DNA from: Gillisia sp. Hel1_33_143
Lineage (GTDB): Bacteria > Bacteroidota > Bacteroidia > Flavobacteriales > Flavobacteriaceae
Assembly: GCF_900104765.1 (NCBI RefSeq)
Contig: NZ_LT629737.1
Coordinates: 2,976,001 to 3,040,000, forward strand
Direction: 5' to 3'
DNA length: 64,000 nt
A model generated the notes under the pieces. That model was not told where the DNA came from. It worked only from the letters and a program-made list of their open reading frames with translations, and did not search any database. Position 1 is the stretch's first letter, and every line of letters begins with the position of its first letter. Positions 42,089 to 50,701 of the stretch are shown one piece after another. The position numbers and the translations under genes were made by a program.

Positions 42089-42577
42089 ATGAAAAAGTTA
42101 ATTCTAGTTCTTCTAGCAGTTGTAACCTTTAGTTGTAATGGAAATGCGCAGAAGAAAGAACAGAAAGGTGATGTAGCCTTTAAAATAGAAAAATCTGATG
42201 CAGATTGGAAATCAGAATTAAGCCCTGAAGCTTACCAAGTTTTAAGACATGCTGCAACAGAGCCGCCTTTCTCTAGTGATTTGAACAAAATTAAGGATCC
42301 GGGAACCTTTGTTTGTGCCGCATGTGGGAACGAACTTTATACCACTGCTCGCAAATTTGAAAGCGGAACGGGTTGGCCAAGTTTTGACAAGCCCGTGAGT
42401 GATGACGCGCTTTATATTGGATCTGACAAAAAATTAGGCTATGCCAGAGATGAGGTAATTTGTGCCGATTGTGGCGGACATTTAGGACATGTTTTTAACG
42501 ATGGTCCAAGAGAAACAACAGGAAAGAGATATTGTATGAACGGAGTAGCAATGGAGTTTAAACCTTCAAAAAAATAA
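42089..42577 (+). CDS. msrB: Peptide-methionine (R)-S-oxide reductase MsrB, lipoprotein form
   Basis: Repairs oxidised methionine (R isomer) in envelope proteins. The start at 42089 gives a lipoprotein signal with VVTFSC (Cys16); about 163 residues. The catalytic Cys is in KRYCMNGVAMEF. Structural zinc is bound by two CxxC pairs, CAACGNELY and CADCGGHLG. At the usual resolving-Cys position the motif is GTGWPSF, not GCGWPSF, so it must be recycled in another way. It is directly followed by a second msrB. It is a clear family member. Confidence 0.94.
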   Translation: MKKLILVLLAVVTFSCNGNAQKKEQKGDVAFKIEKSDADWKSELSPEAYQVLRHAATEPPFSSDLNKIKDPGTFVCAACGNELYTTARKFESGTGWPSFDKPVSDDALYIGSDKKLGYARDEVICADCGGHLGHVFNDGPRETTGKRYCMNGVAMEFKPSKK

Positions 42578-42583
42578 TATTCT

Positions 42584-42979
42584 ATGAAGAAATATAATAT
42601 AGAAAAACCAGAATCAGAATGGAAAGAGAAACTTTCTGAAGAACAATTTAGGGTCCTAAGACAAAAAGGAACGGAAGCTCCGCATACGGGAAAATATAAT
42701 CTTCACTTTGCAGATAATGGAGATTACCACTGTGCTGCTTGCGATGCTAAATTGTTTGAGAGCAATTCTAAATTTGAAAGTGGTTGTGGTTGGCCTAGTT
42801 TTGATGAATCTATTGAAGGTAGTGTAGAATACATTCAGGATAGAACTTTTGGAATGTTACGAACTGAGATTCTATGCGCTAATTGTGGAAGTCACTTAGG
42901 TCATGTTTTTGATGATGGCCCAACAAATACTGGACAGCGCTACTGCGTAAACTCCGCAAGTATTGAATTTGAACAATAA
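42584..42979 (+). CDS. msrB: Peptide-methionine (R)-S-oxide reductase MsrB, cytoplasmic form
   Basis: 131 residues, no signal peptide, so it should repair cytoplasmic proteins. Catalytic Cys is in QRYCVNSASIEF and the resolving Cys is in SGCGWPSF, as in E. coli MsrB. Zinc is held by CAACDAKLF and CANCGSHLG. It starts 6 bases after the lipoprotein msrB, so one message encodes both. The pair differs in location and in the recycling cysteine, which suggests division of labour, not simple redundancy. Confidence 0.95.
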   Translation: MKKYNIEKPESEWKEKLSEEQFRVLRQKGTEAPHTGKYNLHFADNGDYHCAACDAKLFESNSKFESGCGWPSFDESIEGSVEYIQDRTFGMLRTEILCANCGSHLGHVFDDGPTNTGQRYCVNSASIEFEQ

Positions 42980-42995
42980 TATAAAACAACAAACT

Positions 42996-43547
42996 ATGAA
43001 AAAGACATTTATACTTTTATTTTTAGCTGCAATCACGTTAACTTCTTGTAGCAGCGATGGTGATCAAGGACCTCAAGGACCACAAGGACCTGCTGGTGCA
43101 GATGGTTTAATAGGATCTGTTATAGACATTGAAAGTGATTTTACCGCCGGTAACAACTACGAACTTGGAATTAATTTCAATGATTACAATCTAGAAGTTT
43201 TTGAAACAGATGCAGTTTTGGTTTACTTAAAAACAGGTGAAGATGGAGTTGCCGATGGTGCTCCGGTTGAGGTTTGGAGACAAATGCCGCAAACATATTT
43301 TATAAATGGCGAAGCACTTCAATATAATTTTGATTATACCTACTTTAATGTATTAATGTACTTAGAAGGAACTGTAGATTTTGCAACCTTAGACTCAAGT
43401 TATACAGATAATCAGGTATTAAGAGTTGTAGTGGTACCAGCAGAATTTGCAAAAGACACTTCTGTAGATCTATCTAATATGAGTGCAGTTCTTAACGCAC
43501 TTAATTTAGATCAGTCTGAAATTAAGACGATGAGTATATCTCATTAA
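42996..43547 (+). CDS. Lipoprotein with short collagen-like segment
   Basis: A 183-residue predicted lipoprotein from ATG 42996 with signal ending in LTSC (Cys17). Right after the anchor come four Gly-x-y triplets rich in Pro-Gln (GDQGPQGPQGPAGADG), a short collagen-like spacer seen in many Bacteroidota lipoproteins. The rest is a strand-rich domain (YELGINFNDYNLEVFETDAV and onwards) that I do not recognise. It is probably surface exposed. It follows the second msrB by 16 bases and is closed by a strong terminator. Confidence 0.82.
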   Translation: MKKTFILLFLAAITLTSCSSDGDQGPQGPQGPAGADGLIGSVIDIESDFTAGNNYELGINFNDYNLEVFETDAVLVYLKTGEDGVADGAPVEVWRQMPQTYFINGEALQYNFDYTYFNVLMYLEGTVDFATLDSSYTDNQVLRVVVVPAEFAKDTSVDLSNMSAVLNALNLDQSEIKTMSISH

Positions 43548-43565
43548 TATAACATTAAACTTGTT

Positions 43566-43600
43566 AAAAAAGCTTACTCCTAATTGAGTAAGCTTTTTTT
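43566..43600 (+). terminator. Rho-independent terminator after the msrB unit
   Basis: A 14-base perfect stem (AAAAAAGCTTACTC / GAGTAAGCTTTTTT) with a 6-base loop ends the plus-strand unit of alpha/beta hydrolase, msrB pair and lipoprotein. Confidence 0.9.
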
Positions 43601-43708
43601 ATTTTAATCAAATAATCTTGTTGCGTATCTAAGTTTTTAAACACTTTCAGTTTAGCCTATTATTCCTTAAATTCGCAACTTCTTAAACTGTCATAAAAAA
43701 TTCCGAAT

Positions 43709-45100
43709 ATGAGTAAATACGATATTATTGTTTTAGGAAGTGGTCCGGGAGGCTATGTTACTGCCATACGCGCTTCACAATTAGGTTTCAAAACCGCTAT
43801 TATCGAAAAAGAAAGTCTTGGTGGAGTTTGTCTTAATTGGGGTTGTATTCCAACAAAGGCACTTCTTAAAAGCGCACAGGTATTTGATTATTTAAATCAT
43901 GCTGAAGATTACGGATTGAAACTTGAAAATCCTGATAAAGATTTTGGAGCGGTTGTAAAACGTAGCCGTGATGTTGCAGAAGGAATGAGCAAAGGTGTTC
44001 AGTTCTTGATGAAGAAGAACAAAATTGATGTAATTAAAGGATACGGAAAACTTAAAGCGGGTAAAAAAGTTGTTGTTACAGATGAGAATGATAAAACTTC
44101 TGAAGTAGAAGCAGATCATATCATAGTTGCAACAGGAGCAAGATCTAGAGAATTACCAAGTCTTAAACAAGATGGTAAAAAAGTAATTGGCTACCGTGAG
44201 GCAATGACGCTTAAAGAGCAACCAAAATCTATGATTGTTGTAGGTTCTGGAGCAATTGGAGTAGAATTCGCTCATTTTTATAACGCAATGGGTACAGAGG
44301 TAACTATTGTTGAATTCTTACCAAATTTAGTTCCTTTAGAAGACGAAGAAGTTTCTAAGCAATTTGAACGTAGCGTGAAAAAAGCCGGAATTAAAGTAAT
44401 GACCAACTCTTCTGTAGAGAGTGTTGATACTTCTGGGAAAACGATTAAAGCTAAAGTAAAAACCAAAAAAGGAGAAGAAACATTAGAAGCAGACATCGTA
44501 CTTTCTGCTGTGGGAATTAAAACAAATATTGAAAATATTGGTCTTGAAGAATTGAACATCAAGACAGATAAAGATAAAATTGTTGTAAACGAGTGGTATC
44601 AAACCAACGTTTCAGGAATTTATGCTATTGGTGATGTTGTTGCAGGTCCTGCTTTAGCTCACGTTGCTTCTGCTGAAGGAATTACCTGTGTAGAAAAGAT
44701 CGCCGGAATGAATGTAGAAGCTATAGACTACGGAAATATTCCTGGTTGTACTTATGCAACTCCAGAGATTGCGAGTGTTGGAATGACAGAGAAGCAAGCT
44801 AAAGAAGCTGGATACGAACTTAAAGTAGGAAAATTTCCTTTCTCTGCTTCGGGTAAAGCCAAAGCTGCCGGAACTCCAGATGGTTTTGTAAAAGTGATCT
44901 TTGATGCTAAATATGGAGAGTGGTTAGGTTGCCATATGATTGGTGCCGGAGTTACAGATATGATCGCAGAAGCGGTTTTAGGAAGAAAACTGGAAACTAC
45001 AGGACATGAGGTATTAAAAACCATTCACCCTCACCCAACTATGAGTGAAGCGGTAATGGAAGCTGTAGCAGCTGCTTATGATGAAGTAATTCACCTATAA
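43709..45100 (+). CDS. lpdA: Dihydrolipoyl dehydrogenase (E3)
   Basis: Flavoprotein that reoxidises lipoamide in pyruvate and 2-oxoglutarate dehydrogenase complexes, 463 residues. The FAD-binding motif is VLGSGPGGYVTAIRA (~8-22). The redox disulfide is Cys41/Cys46 in GGVCLNWGCIPTK. NAD binding shows VVGSGAIGVEFAHFY (~176-190). The C-terminal active site is HPHPTMSEAV with catalytic His442 and Glu447. No lipoyl domain is fused at the N-terminus. It is a single-gene unit with a terminator shared with the convergent gene. Confidence 0.97.
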   Translation: MSKYDIIVLGSGPGGYVTAIRASQLGFKTAIIEKESLGGVCLNWGCIPTKALLKSAQVFDYLNHAEDYGLKLENPDKDFGAVVKRSRDVAEGMSKGVQFLMKKNKIDVIKGYGKLKAGKKVVVTDENDKTSEVEADHIIVATGARSRELPSLKQDGKKVIGYREAMTLKEQPKSMIVVGSGAIGVEFAHFYNAMGTEVTIVEFLPNLVPLEDEEVSKQFERSVKKAGIKVMTNSSVESVDTSGKTIKAKVKTKKGEETLEADIVLSAVGIKTNIENIGLEELNIKTDKDKIVVNEWYQTNVSGIYAIGDVVAGPALAHVASAEGITCVEKIAGMNVEAIDYGNIPGCTYATPEIASVGMTEKQAKEAGYELKVGKFPFSASGKAKAAGTPDGFVKVIFDAKYGEWLGCHMIGAGVTDMIAEAVLGRKLETTGHEVLKTIHPHPTMSEAVMEAVAAAYDEVIHL

Positions 45101-45120
45101 GGATTTAAATAAATTATAAC

Positions 45121-45152
45121 AAAAAAGCTCCGAAATATTTCGGAGCTTTTTT
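45121..45152. terminator. Bidirectional rho-independent terminator
   Basis: A 15-base perfect stem (AAAAAAGCTCCGAAA / TTTCGGAGCTTTTTT) around a 2-base centre lies between lpdA and the convergent ATPase gene. Its right T-run touches the latter's stop codon. Confidence 0.92.
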
Positions 45153-45858
45153 ATTTCATTCCAGACTGCAAATCGCAATAATAGAATTTGGAATCCCAAG
45201 TATTATTTTCATTTCCTTCAGAATAGATCTTTTTATAAACCTCCCCTTTAATATAAGATACCGGCGTTGAGAAAATTGGACCATCAAACACAAAGGTGTG
45301 AAATTCTCCATTTTCCCCACAAGGATCCACTCCATCTGGCAGGGAATCAACAAAGTCTTTATCAATAATTCTTCCGCAGAAATCTTTACTCAAAACCTTT
45401 GCATTTACACAGATGGTGATGGCTTTAAATCCTTTTGCAATAAAATCTAAAATAAGTTCCTTAGTATCTAATTTCCAAAGTGGAAAAACGGCTTTCATCC
45501 CAATTTCCTGTAATTTCTCTTCTCTGTATCTTTTTAGATCTTCAAGAAATATATCCCCAAAAACACTAATTCTAAAACCTTCATTTTTAAGAGAAGTAAC
45601 CGCATCTTTCATTATTTTATTGTAATCCACCATAGAGACATCCCCAGCTGGTAATTTGATAAGGTGCAACTCGATTCCTAAATGCTCTGCTTGTTGCTTT
45701 AACAATTGCACATCAAGATTATGCATAGAAACTGAATTAGATTCAGAATTTACAGTAGTAACTAATTTCGTTATGGAGAGCTCAGCTTCTTGTTGAATTT
45801 TATATAGCGCAAAAGCAGCATCTTTCCCACTACTCCAATTCAAATATGCCTTTTTCAT
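45151..45858 (-). CDS. Dph6-like ATP-pyrophosphatase (adenine nucleotide alpha hydrolase)
   Basis: PP-loop ATPase of 235 residues related to archaeal and eukaryotic diphthine-ammonia ligase. The ATP site is NWSSGKDAAFALY (~7-19), a variant of SGGKDS with Ser-Ser and Ala at the ends. Later SVFGDIFLEDLKRYREE and GVDPCGENGEFHTFVFDGP are the family signatures. Bacteria do not make diphthamide, so its real substrate is unknown; some relatives act in other amidation or thiolation reactions. It is 5 bases downstream of aroQ and likely cotranscribed. Confidence 0.85.
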   Translation of the reverse strand: MKKAYLNWSSGKDAAFALYKIQQEAELSITKLVTTVNSESNSVSMHNLDVQLLKQQAEHLGIELHLIKLPAGDVSMVDYNKIMKDAVTSLKNEGFRISVFGDIFLEDLKRYREEKLQEIGMKAVFPLWKLDTKELILDFIAKGFKAITICVNAKVLSKDFCGRIIDKDFVDSLPDGVDPCGENGEFHTFVFDGPIFSTPVSYIKGEVYKKIYSEGNENNTWDSKFYYCDLQSGMK

Positions 45859-45863
45859 TTTAC

Positions 45864-46283
45864 TTATTTATCTAAGAAACTTTGAATGGCAAGTTCATAG
45901 CTTTTCAACCCAAACCCTACAATGATACCTTTTGCGTTGGGTGACACAAAAGATTTATGCCTAAACTTCTCTCTAGAAAATGTATTAGAAATATGCACTT
46001 CTATAACAGGTGTTCTTATAGCCTTAATAGCATCTCCAATACCAATGGACGTATGTGTATAAGCTGCGGCATTTAAGATAATACCATCAAAAATAGTATC
46101 TGCCTTTTGAATCTCGTCTATTAATTCTCCCTCTATATTACTCTGAAAATATGAAAGTTCTGTTTCTCTATATTTAAATTGGAGTTCAGAAAAATACGTT
46201 TCAAAACTCTTATTACCGTAGGTATCTGGCTCTCTGGTTCCTAATAGATTTAGGTTTGGACCGTTGATTATCATTAATTTCAT
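45864..46283 (-). CDS. aroQ: Type II 3-dehydroquinate dehydratase
   Basis: Third step of the shikimate pathway, 139 residues, a dodecameric flavodoxin-like enzyme. The family opening is IINGPNLNLLGTREPDTYG (~4-22), in which the Arg and Tyr are active-site residues. IILNAAAYTHTSIGIGDAI (~73-91) and VIEVHISNTFSREKFRHKSF (~98-117) contain the expected Asn, His and Arg. All key residues are present. The pairing of aroQ with an ATPase gene and its neighbourhood to xerD is common in Flavobacteriaceae. Confidence 0.96.
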   Translation of the reverse strand: MKLMIINGPNLNLLGTREPDTYGNKSFETYFSELQFKYRETELSYFQSNIEGELIDEIQKADTIFDGIILNAAAYTHTSIGIGDAIKAIRTPVIEVHISNTFSREKFRHKSFVSPNAKGIIVGFGLKSYELAIQSFLDK

Positions 46284-46313
46284 AACATAAAGATATTAAT
46301 TTACACCATAAAA

Positions 46314-46342
46314 AAAAGCGGAAGAGATTCTCTTCCGCTTTT
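46314..46342 (-). terminator. Rho-independent terminator of the outer-membrane barrel gene
   Basis: AAAAGCGGAAGAG and CTCTTCCGCTTTT form a 13-base stem with a 3-base loop just after the stop of the minus-strand barrel gene and ahead of aroQ. Confidence 0.88.
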
Positions 46343-46368
46343 ATAAACATTTTATATAAATCTAAATT

Positions 46369-46995
46369 CTAGAACATAAACCCAATACCTGCCTGAAATA
46401 CTGAATGTTTAGCATCTGCCTTTGCAAAATAAGTATTTGCAGAATCATCATAAATATCAGATAAACCAGCATTGTATCTAGCATTTACAAAAAATCCACC
46501 TCTAAACTTATAAGATGCTCCTAATGCAACACTAAGATCTACCTTATTAAATTGGTCATCATCTAGAGAGATTGAATTGTTATCATTTGTTCCAGATGGA
46601 TCATAATCAATTTCACTATTAACTAAGAATCCAACTTGTGGACCTGCCTCTAGAGACAAACCTTCAACAACATAGAATTTAGCAAGCACAGGTACATTTA
46701 TATAATCTAATTGGTACTCAATATCATCTGCATCATTTCTATCTGCAATATCGTAACCTTGTCCTGAATATAGAACCTCTGGCTGAATAGAGAATCTTTC
46801 TGATAGTGGAATTTCTGCTAATAAACCTAAATTAAAGGATGTTCTCCCATCAGGATCATTATAAGAATTAATTCCATCTCCACTAAAATTAGAGAAGTTA
46901 ATTCCTCCCTTAACCCCAAATAATGGAGATTCCTGAGCTGAAGCTGCGTTAATTCCTAAAAATGCAATTGCAATTGCTAATATTGACTTTTTCAT
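46369..46995 (-). CDS. PorT-like outer-membrane beta-barrel protein
   Basis: A 208-residue outer-membrane protein from ATG 46995 with signal MKKSILAIAIAFLGINAASA; the longer frame to 47127 has no coding character before it. The mature part (~22-208) has about eight strands with alternating hydrophobic residues. It opens with FGVKGGINFSNFSGDG and ends in VFQAGIGFMF with a terminal aromatic, the barrel sorting signal. It matches the PorT/OmpW-like family common in Bacteroidota. Its function is probably structural or transport related. Confidence 0.88.
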   Translation of the reverse strand: MKKSILAIAIAFLGINAASAQESPLFGVKGGINFSNFSGDGINSYNDPDGRTSFNLGLLAEIPLSERFSIQPEVLYSGQGYDIADRNDADDIEYQLDYINVPVLAKFYVVEGLSLEAGPQVGFLVNSEIDYDPSGTNDNNSISLDDDQFNKVDLSVALGASYKFRGGFFVNARYNAGLSDIYDDSANTYFAKADAKHSVFQAGIGFMF

Positions 46996-47019
46996 TGTTT
47001 TTGTTTTAAAGTTCGGGGT

Positions 47020-47027
47020 CAAAATTA
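47020..47027 (-). promoter_or_regulatory. -7 box for the outer-membrane barrel gene
   Basis: TAATTTTG on the minus strand fits TAnnTTTG, 25 bases before the start codon. The -33 TTG is not clean. It lies four bases from a divergent -7 box for xerD. Confidence 0.55.
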
Positions 47028-47031
47028 GTCG

Positions 47032-47039
47032 TACTTTTG
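47032..47039 (+). promoter_or_regulatory. -7 box for xerD
   Basis: TACTTTTG on the plus strand fits TAnnTTTG and would give an xerD leader of about 64 bases. No clear TTG is seen at -33. Confidence 0.5.
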
Positions 47040-47108
47040 TTAAGAAAGTGTTAGCCAAACTTAAAGTATTGCTAATAGATTTTACACAAAATGTTAATAA
47101 AGTAACTA

Positions 47109-48011
47109 ATGAACTGGAAACAAGCAATTGGCGATTTTAACAACTACCTTCTTATAGAACGGGGACTTTCAAAGAATTCTGCAGTGAACTACTCCTTAGA
47201 TATTCAAAAACTTATCAACTTTCTAGAAATCAATTCCATAGCTATTTCACCCGAAAAAATAGACACCAAGATCATACAGCAGTTTATATATGAAATTGCT
47301 AAGATCTTAAATGAAAGAACTCAATCTCGAATAATATCCGGCTTAAAAAGCTTCTTTAACTATTTAATTTTTGAAGGTTATAGAGTAAACAATCCTATGG
47401 AATTGATCGAGACCCCTAAAATAGGAAGAAAGCTGCCAGACACCCTATCTTTGGAAGAGATAGATGAGCTAATTGGTTGCATAGACCTGAGTGTAGCAGA
47501 GGGAGAAAGAAACAAAGCTATTATTGAAACGCTTTATGGCTGCGGACTTAGGGTTACTGAACTTATAAATCTTAAGCTGTCAGATCTATATTTCAAGGAA
47601 GGATTTATTCAGGTTACCGGTAAAGGAAATAAACAAAGGTTTGTGCCTATTGGAAACATCACACAAAATTATATTTCAGAATACATTTCAAACACTAGAG
47701 GCAACGTTCCTTTTAAAAAAGAAGATCAAGATATCGTTTTTCTAAACCGAAGAGGGAACTCGCTTACAAGAGCTATGATCTTTACAATAGTCAAGAACCT
47801 TTCTGTAACTTCTAATATCAATAAAAAGATTAGTCCACATACCTTCAGACATTCCTTCGCTACCCATCTATTAGAGAATGGAGCAGATCTTAGAGCCATT
47901 CAACAAATGCTCGGGCATGAGAGCATTACTACCACAGAGATCTATATGCACGTAGATAAAAGCCATTTAAAAGAAGTAATAACATCTTTCCACCCCCGTA
48001 GAAACTACTAA
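47109..48011 (+). CDS. xerD: Site-specific tyrosine recombinase XerD
   Basis: Resolves chromosome dimers at dif sites, 300 residues. The N-terminal SAM-like DNA-binding domain spans ~5-90 (LLIERGLSKNSAVNYSLDI). Catalytic residues are Arg148 (CGLRVTEL), Lys172 (TGKGNKQR), His244 and Arg247 (HTFRHSFATH), His270 (LGHESI) and the nucleophile Tyr279 (TTEIYMHV). All six are present. There is no neighbouring integrase hallmark such as an att repeat or phage genes, so it is the housekeeping enzyme, not a mobile-element integrase. Confidence 0.95.
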   Translation: MNWKQAIGDFNNYLLIERGLSKNSAVNYSLDIQKLINFLEINSIAISPEKIDTKIIQQFIYEIAKILNERTQSRIISGLKSFFNYLIFEGYRVNNPMELIETPKIGRKLPDTLSLEEIDELIGCIDLSVAEGERNKAIIETLYGCGLRVTELINLKLSDLYFKEGFIQVTGKGNKQRFVPIGNITQNYISEYISNTRGNVPFKKEDQDIVFLNRRGNSLTRAMIFTIVKNLSVTSNINKKISPHTFRHSFATHLLENGADLRAIQQMLGHESITTTEIYMHVDKSHLKEVITSFHPRRNY

Positions 48012-48084
48012 AGTTGTGCTAAAGTAGCTTTAGAATTCTCTATTGACTTTTATGATTTGTAATTTTATAAAAAATCAAAAGAGC

Positions 48085-49035
48085 ATGAAAACACTAAAAT
48101 TTAAGAACGGAGATGTAATGCCATCTATTGGCCTGGGAACTTGGAAATCTGGAAAAGGAGAGGTGAAAAAGGCAGTTAAGATTGCAATCGAAAATGGCTA
48201 TAGACATATAGATTGTGCTGCAACTTACGGGAATGAAGCAGAAGTTGGTGAAGCCCTATCAGAAGTTTTAAAAGAAGGAACTGTAAAAAGAGAAGATCTA
48301 TGGATTACCTCAAAATTATGGAATAACGCACATAAAAAAGATGATGTAATTCCTGCATTGGAGAAAACTTTGAAAGATCTTCAATTAGATTATTTAGATC
48401 TTTATCTAATTCACTGGCCAGTAGCTTTTAAACCAGAAGTTGCCTTTCCTGAAAATGATGAAGACTATCTTTCTTTAGAGGAGGCGCCAATAATAGATAC
48501 TTGGAACAAAATGTTAGAGGCTAAGAAATCTAAGCTTACCAAACATATTGGGGTTTCAAACTTTAGTATTCCAAATTTGGAAGATCTAATTGAAAAAGCA
48601 GCGGAAGCACCAGAAATGAATCAGGTAGAACTTCACCCTTACCTTCAACAAAATAAACTTTTAGAATTCTGCAGTAAAAATGGAATTCATTTAACAGCTT
48701 ATTCTCCGCTAGGAAGTGGTGATAGAACTGCAGAAATGAAAGCCAAGGACGAGCCTTCTTTATTAGAGAATAAGGTGATTAATAATATTGCTAAAAAACA
48801 TGGAGCTTCACCTGCTCAGGTTATTATAAATTGGGATATGCTTAGAGGAACCGCTGTAATTCCAAAATCTACGAATGAAGGGAGGATCATTCAAAATCTA
48901 GCAAGTACTGGAGTGAAATTGGAGAAAGAAGATCTTCAACAAATTGCAGAGTTGGACGAACACTTTAGATATGTTACTGGAGAATTCTTTGTTACTAAAG
49001 GAAATTCTTATAATGATATCTTTAATGAGCAATAG
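48085..49035 (+). CDS. Aldo/keto reductase
   Basis: NADP(H)-dependent carbonyl reductase of 316 residues from ATG 48085; upstream starts extend into AT-rich DNA. The tetrad is Asp/Tyr in HIDCAATYGNEAEVG (~38-52), Lys in LWITSKLWNN (~75) and His in LYLIHWPVAF (~108). The signature VGVSNF-like HIGVSNFSIPNLEDL (~153) and VIPKSTNEGRI (~262) follow. It belongs to the AKR3/4/5 group of aldose and alcohol-type reductases. The substrate is unknown. It is a single-gene unit with a strong terminator. Confidence 0.92.
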   Translation: MKTLKFKNGDVMPSIGLGTWKSGKGEVKKAVKIAIENGYRHIDCAATYGNEAEVGEALSEVLKEGTVKREDLWITSKLWNNAHKKDDVIPALEKTLKDLQLDYLDLYLIHWPVAFKPEVAFPENDEDYLSLEEAPIIDTWNKMLEAKKSKLTKHIGVSNFSIPNLEDLIEKAAEAPEMNQVELHPYLQQNKLLEFCSKNGIHLTAYSPLGSGDRTAEMKAKDEPSLLENKVINNIAKKHGASPAQVIINWDMLRGTAVIPKSTNEGRIIQNLASTGVKLEKEDLQQIAELDEHFRYVTGEFFVTKGNSYNDIFNEQ

Positions 49036-49047
49036 GTATTGCTCATT
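49024..49047. repeat. 11-base inverted repeat spanning the aldo/keto reductase stop codon
   Basis: AATGAGCAATA and TATTGCTCATT surround a 2-base centre. The stop codon of the reductase is inside it. It precedes the main terminator by nine bases and could stabilise the 3' end of the message. Confidence 0.55.
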
Positions 49048-49055
49048 ATATCAAT

Positions 49056-49090
49056 AAAAAATCCCCGTAATTAATTACGGGGATTTTTTT
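49056..49090. terminator. Bidirectional rho-independent terminator
   Basis: ATCCCCGTAAT and ATTACGGGGAT around TA, flanked by A5 and T-runs, between the aldo/keto reductase gene and the convergent rny gene. Confidence 0.92.
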
Positions 49091-49112
49091 AATCATATAT
49101 TTTATCTGCGAA

Positions 49113-50681
49113 TTACTTTGCTATATTCACAGCTCTAGTCTCTCTAATTACCGTAACCTTAACCTGTCCTGGATACGTCATATCTGTCTGGATCTTTTGG
49201 GAGATCTCAAAAGATAGATTTGCAGCCTTGTCATCAGTTACCTTTTCACTTTCTACAATAACTCGTAATTCTCTACCAGCTTGAATAGCGTACGCTTTCT
49301 TAACTCCGCCAAATCCAAAGGCAATTTCTTCTAGATCTTTTAATCTTTGTATGTAAGAATCTAAAACCTGTCTTCTAGCGCCAGGTCTTGCACCACTAAT
49401 CGCATCACATACCTGAACTATAGGAGAAAGTAAAGAGTTCATTTCGATCTCATCATGGTGAGCACCAATAGCGTTACAAACCTCAGCTTTTTCACCATAC
49501 TTCTCTGCCCACTGCATTCCTAAAATAGCATGAGGCACTTCAGTCTCCGTATCTGGCACTTTTCCAATATCATGAAGTAATCCTGCACGTTTAGCTAGTT
49601 TAGGGTTTAAACCTAGTTCAGAAGCCATTACACCACATAATTTTGCAACTTCTCTAGAGTGTTGCAGTAAGTTCTGACCATAAGAAGAACGATATTTCAT
49701 TCTACCTACAGTTTTTATAAGTTCTGGATGCAACCCATGAATTCCAAGATCTATAACAGTACGTTTACCAATATCAATGATCTCTTCATCGATCATCTTT
49801 TTGGTCTTCTTAACGACCTCTTCAATTCTAGCAGGGTGAATTCTTCCGTCTGTAACTAATTTATGCAGCGACAATCTGGCGATCTCTCTTCTTACCGTAT
49901 CAAAGCATGAAAGAATAATTGCCTCTGGTGTATCGTCTACAATGATCTCTACTCCTGTAGCAGCTTCTAGCGCTCTAATATTTCTACCTTCTCTACCAAT
50001 AATTCTACCTTTTACATCATCACTCTCCAGGTTGAATACAGAAACACAGTTTTCTACTGCCTCTTCTGTTCCAATTCTTTGAATGGTATTGATAATGATC
50101 TTTCTAGCTTCTTGTTGAGCGGTTAACTTCGCTTCTTCTATGGTATCTTGAATAAGTGCCATAGCATCTGCTTTTGCAACATCTTTTAAAGACTCTGTAA
50201 GCTGAGATTTAGCCTCACCTGCAGAAAGACCAGATATAACCTCTAATTGCTGCACTTTACTAGCATGCAATTTATCTATCTCTTGTTGTTTTTTCTCTAG
50301 ATATTCGTTTCTATGGTCGTAGTCTTTAACCTTTTCGTCTATCTCTTTATTTAAATTCTTATTCTTAGCAAGCTCACTAGACAATTGAGATTCTTTGTCT
50401 CTTATACGTTTTTCTGCTTCTCCGATCTTCTTATCTCTTCCTAAGATCACCTTCTCATGTTCAGATTTAAGCTCTATAAACTTCTCTTTGGCTTGAAGGA
50501 TTTTATCTTTCTTAATACTTTCAGCTTCAGATTTTCCTTCTCTTATAATTGATGCAGCTGTTTTCTTAGCGCCTTTTACAATTTTAGAAGCATTCTTCTT
50601 CTCTAATACCTTAGCAATTGCGAATCCTACTGCAACTCCTATAATGACTGAAATTATTATTGTAACTATTGTTGTACCCAT
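49113..50681 (-). CDS. rny: Ribonuclease Y
   Basis: Membrane-anchored endoribonuclease that starts mRNA decay, 522 residues. It has one N-terminal transmembrane helix ([19 protein letters not shown], ~5-23), a long coiled coil (~25-190), a KH domain with [19 protein letters not shown] (~212-230), and an HD hydrolase domain with [11 protein letters not shown] (~360-370) that binds the catalytic metals. The order and length match RNase Y. The 6S RNA gene lies between it and zapA on the same strand. Confidence 0.97.
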   Translation of the reverse strand: MGTTIVTIIISVIIGVAVGFAIAKVLEKKNASKIVKGAKKTAASIIREGKSEAESIKKDKILQAKEKFIELKSEHEKVILGRDKKIGEAEKRIRDKESQLSSELAKNKNLNKEIDEKVKDYDHRNEYLEKKQQEIDKLHASKVQQLEVISGLSAGEAKSQLTESLKDVAKADAMALIQDTIEEAKLTAQQEARKIIINTIQRIGTEEAVENCVSVFNLESDDVKGRIIGREGRNIRALEAATGVEIIVDDTPEAIILSCFDTVRREIARLSLHKLVTDGRIHPARIEEVVKKTKKMIDEEIIDIGKRTVIDLGIHGLHPELIKTVGRMKYRSSYGQNLLQHSREVAKLCGVMASELGLNPKLAKRAGLLHDIGKVPDTETEVPHAILGMQWAEKYGEKAEVCNAIGAHHDEIEMNSLLSPIVQVCDAISGARPGARRQVLDSYIQRLKDLEEIAFGFGGVKKAYAIQAGRELRVIVESEKVTDDKAANLSFEISQKIQTDMTYPGQVKVTVIRETRAVNIAK

Positions 50682-50701
50682 ATATTTGAATTAATTATAT
50701 A

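Noticed and set aside
45151-45858. True diphthamide synthesis
   Set aside because: Diphthamide is an archaeal and eukaryotic modification of EF2; bacteria lack the target, so only the fold is claimed.
46996-47127. N-terminal extension of the outer-membrane barrel gene
   Set aside because: It runs over promoter boxes and the start of xerD; the ATG at 46995 gives a proper signal peptide.
47109-48011. xerD as integrase of a mobile element
   Set aside because: No att-like direct repeats, phage or plasmid genes flank it, and it sits among housekeeping genes in a typical arrangement.
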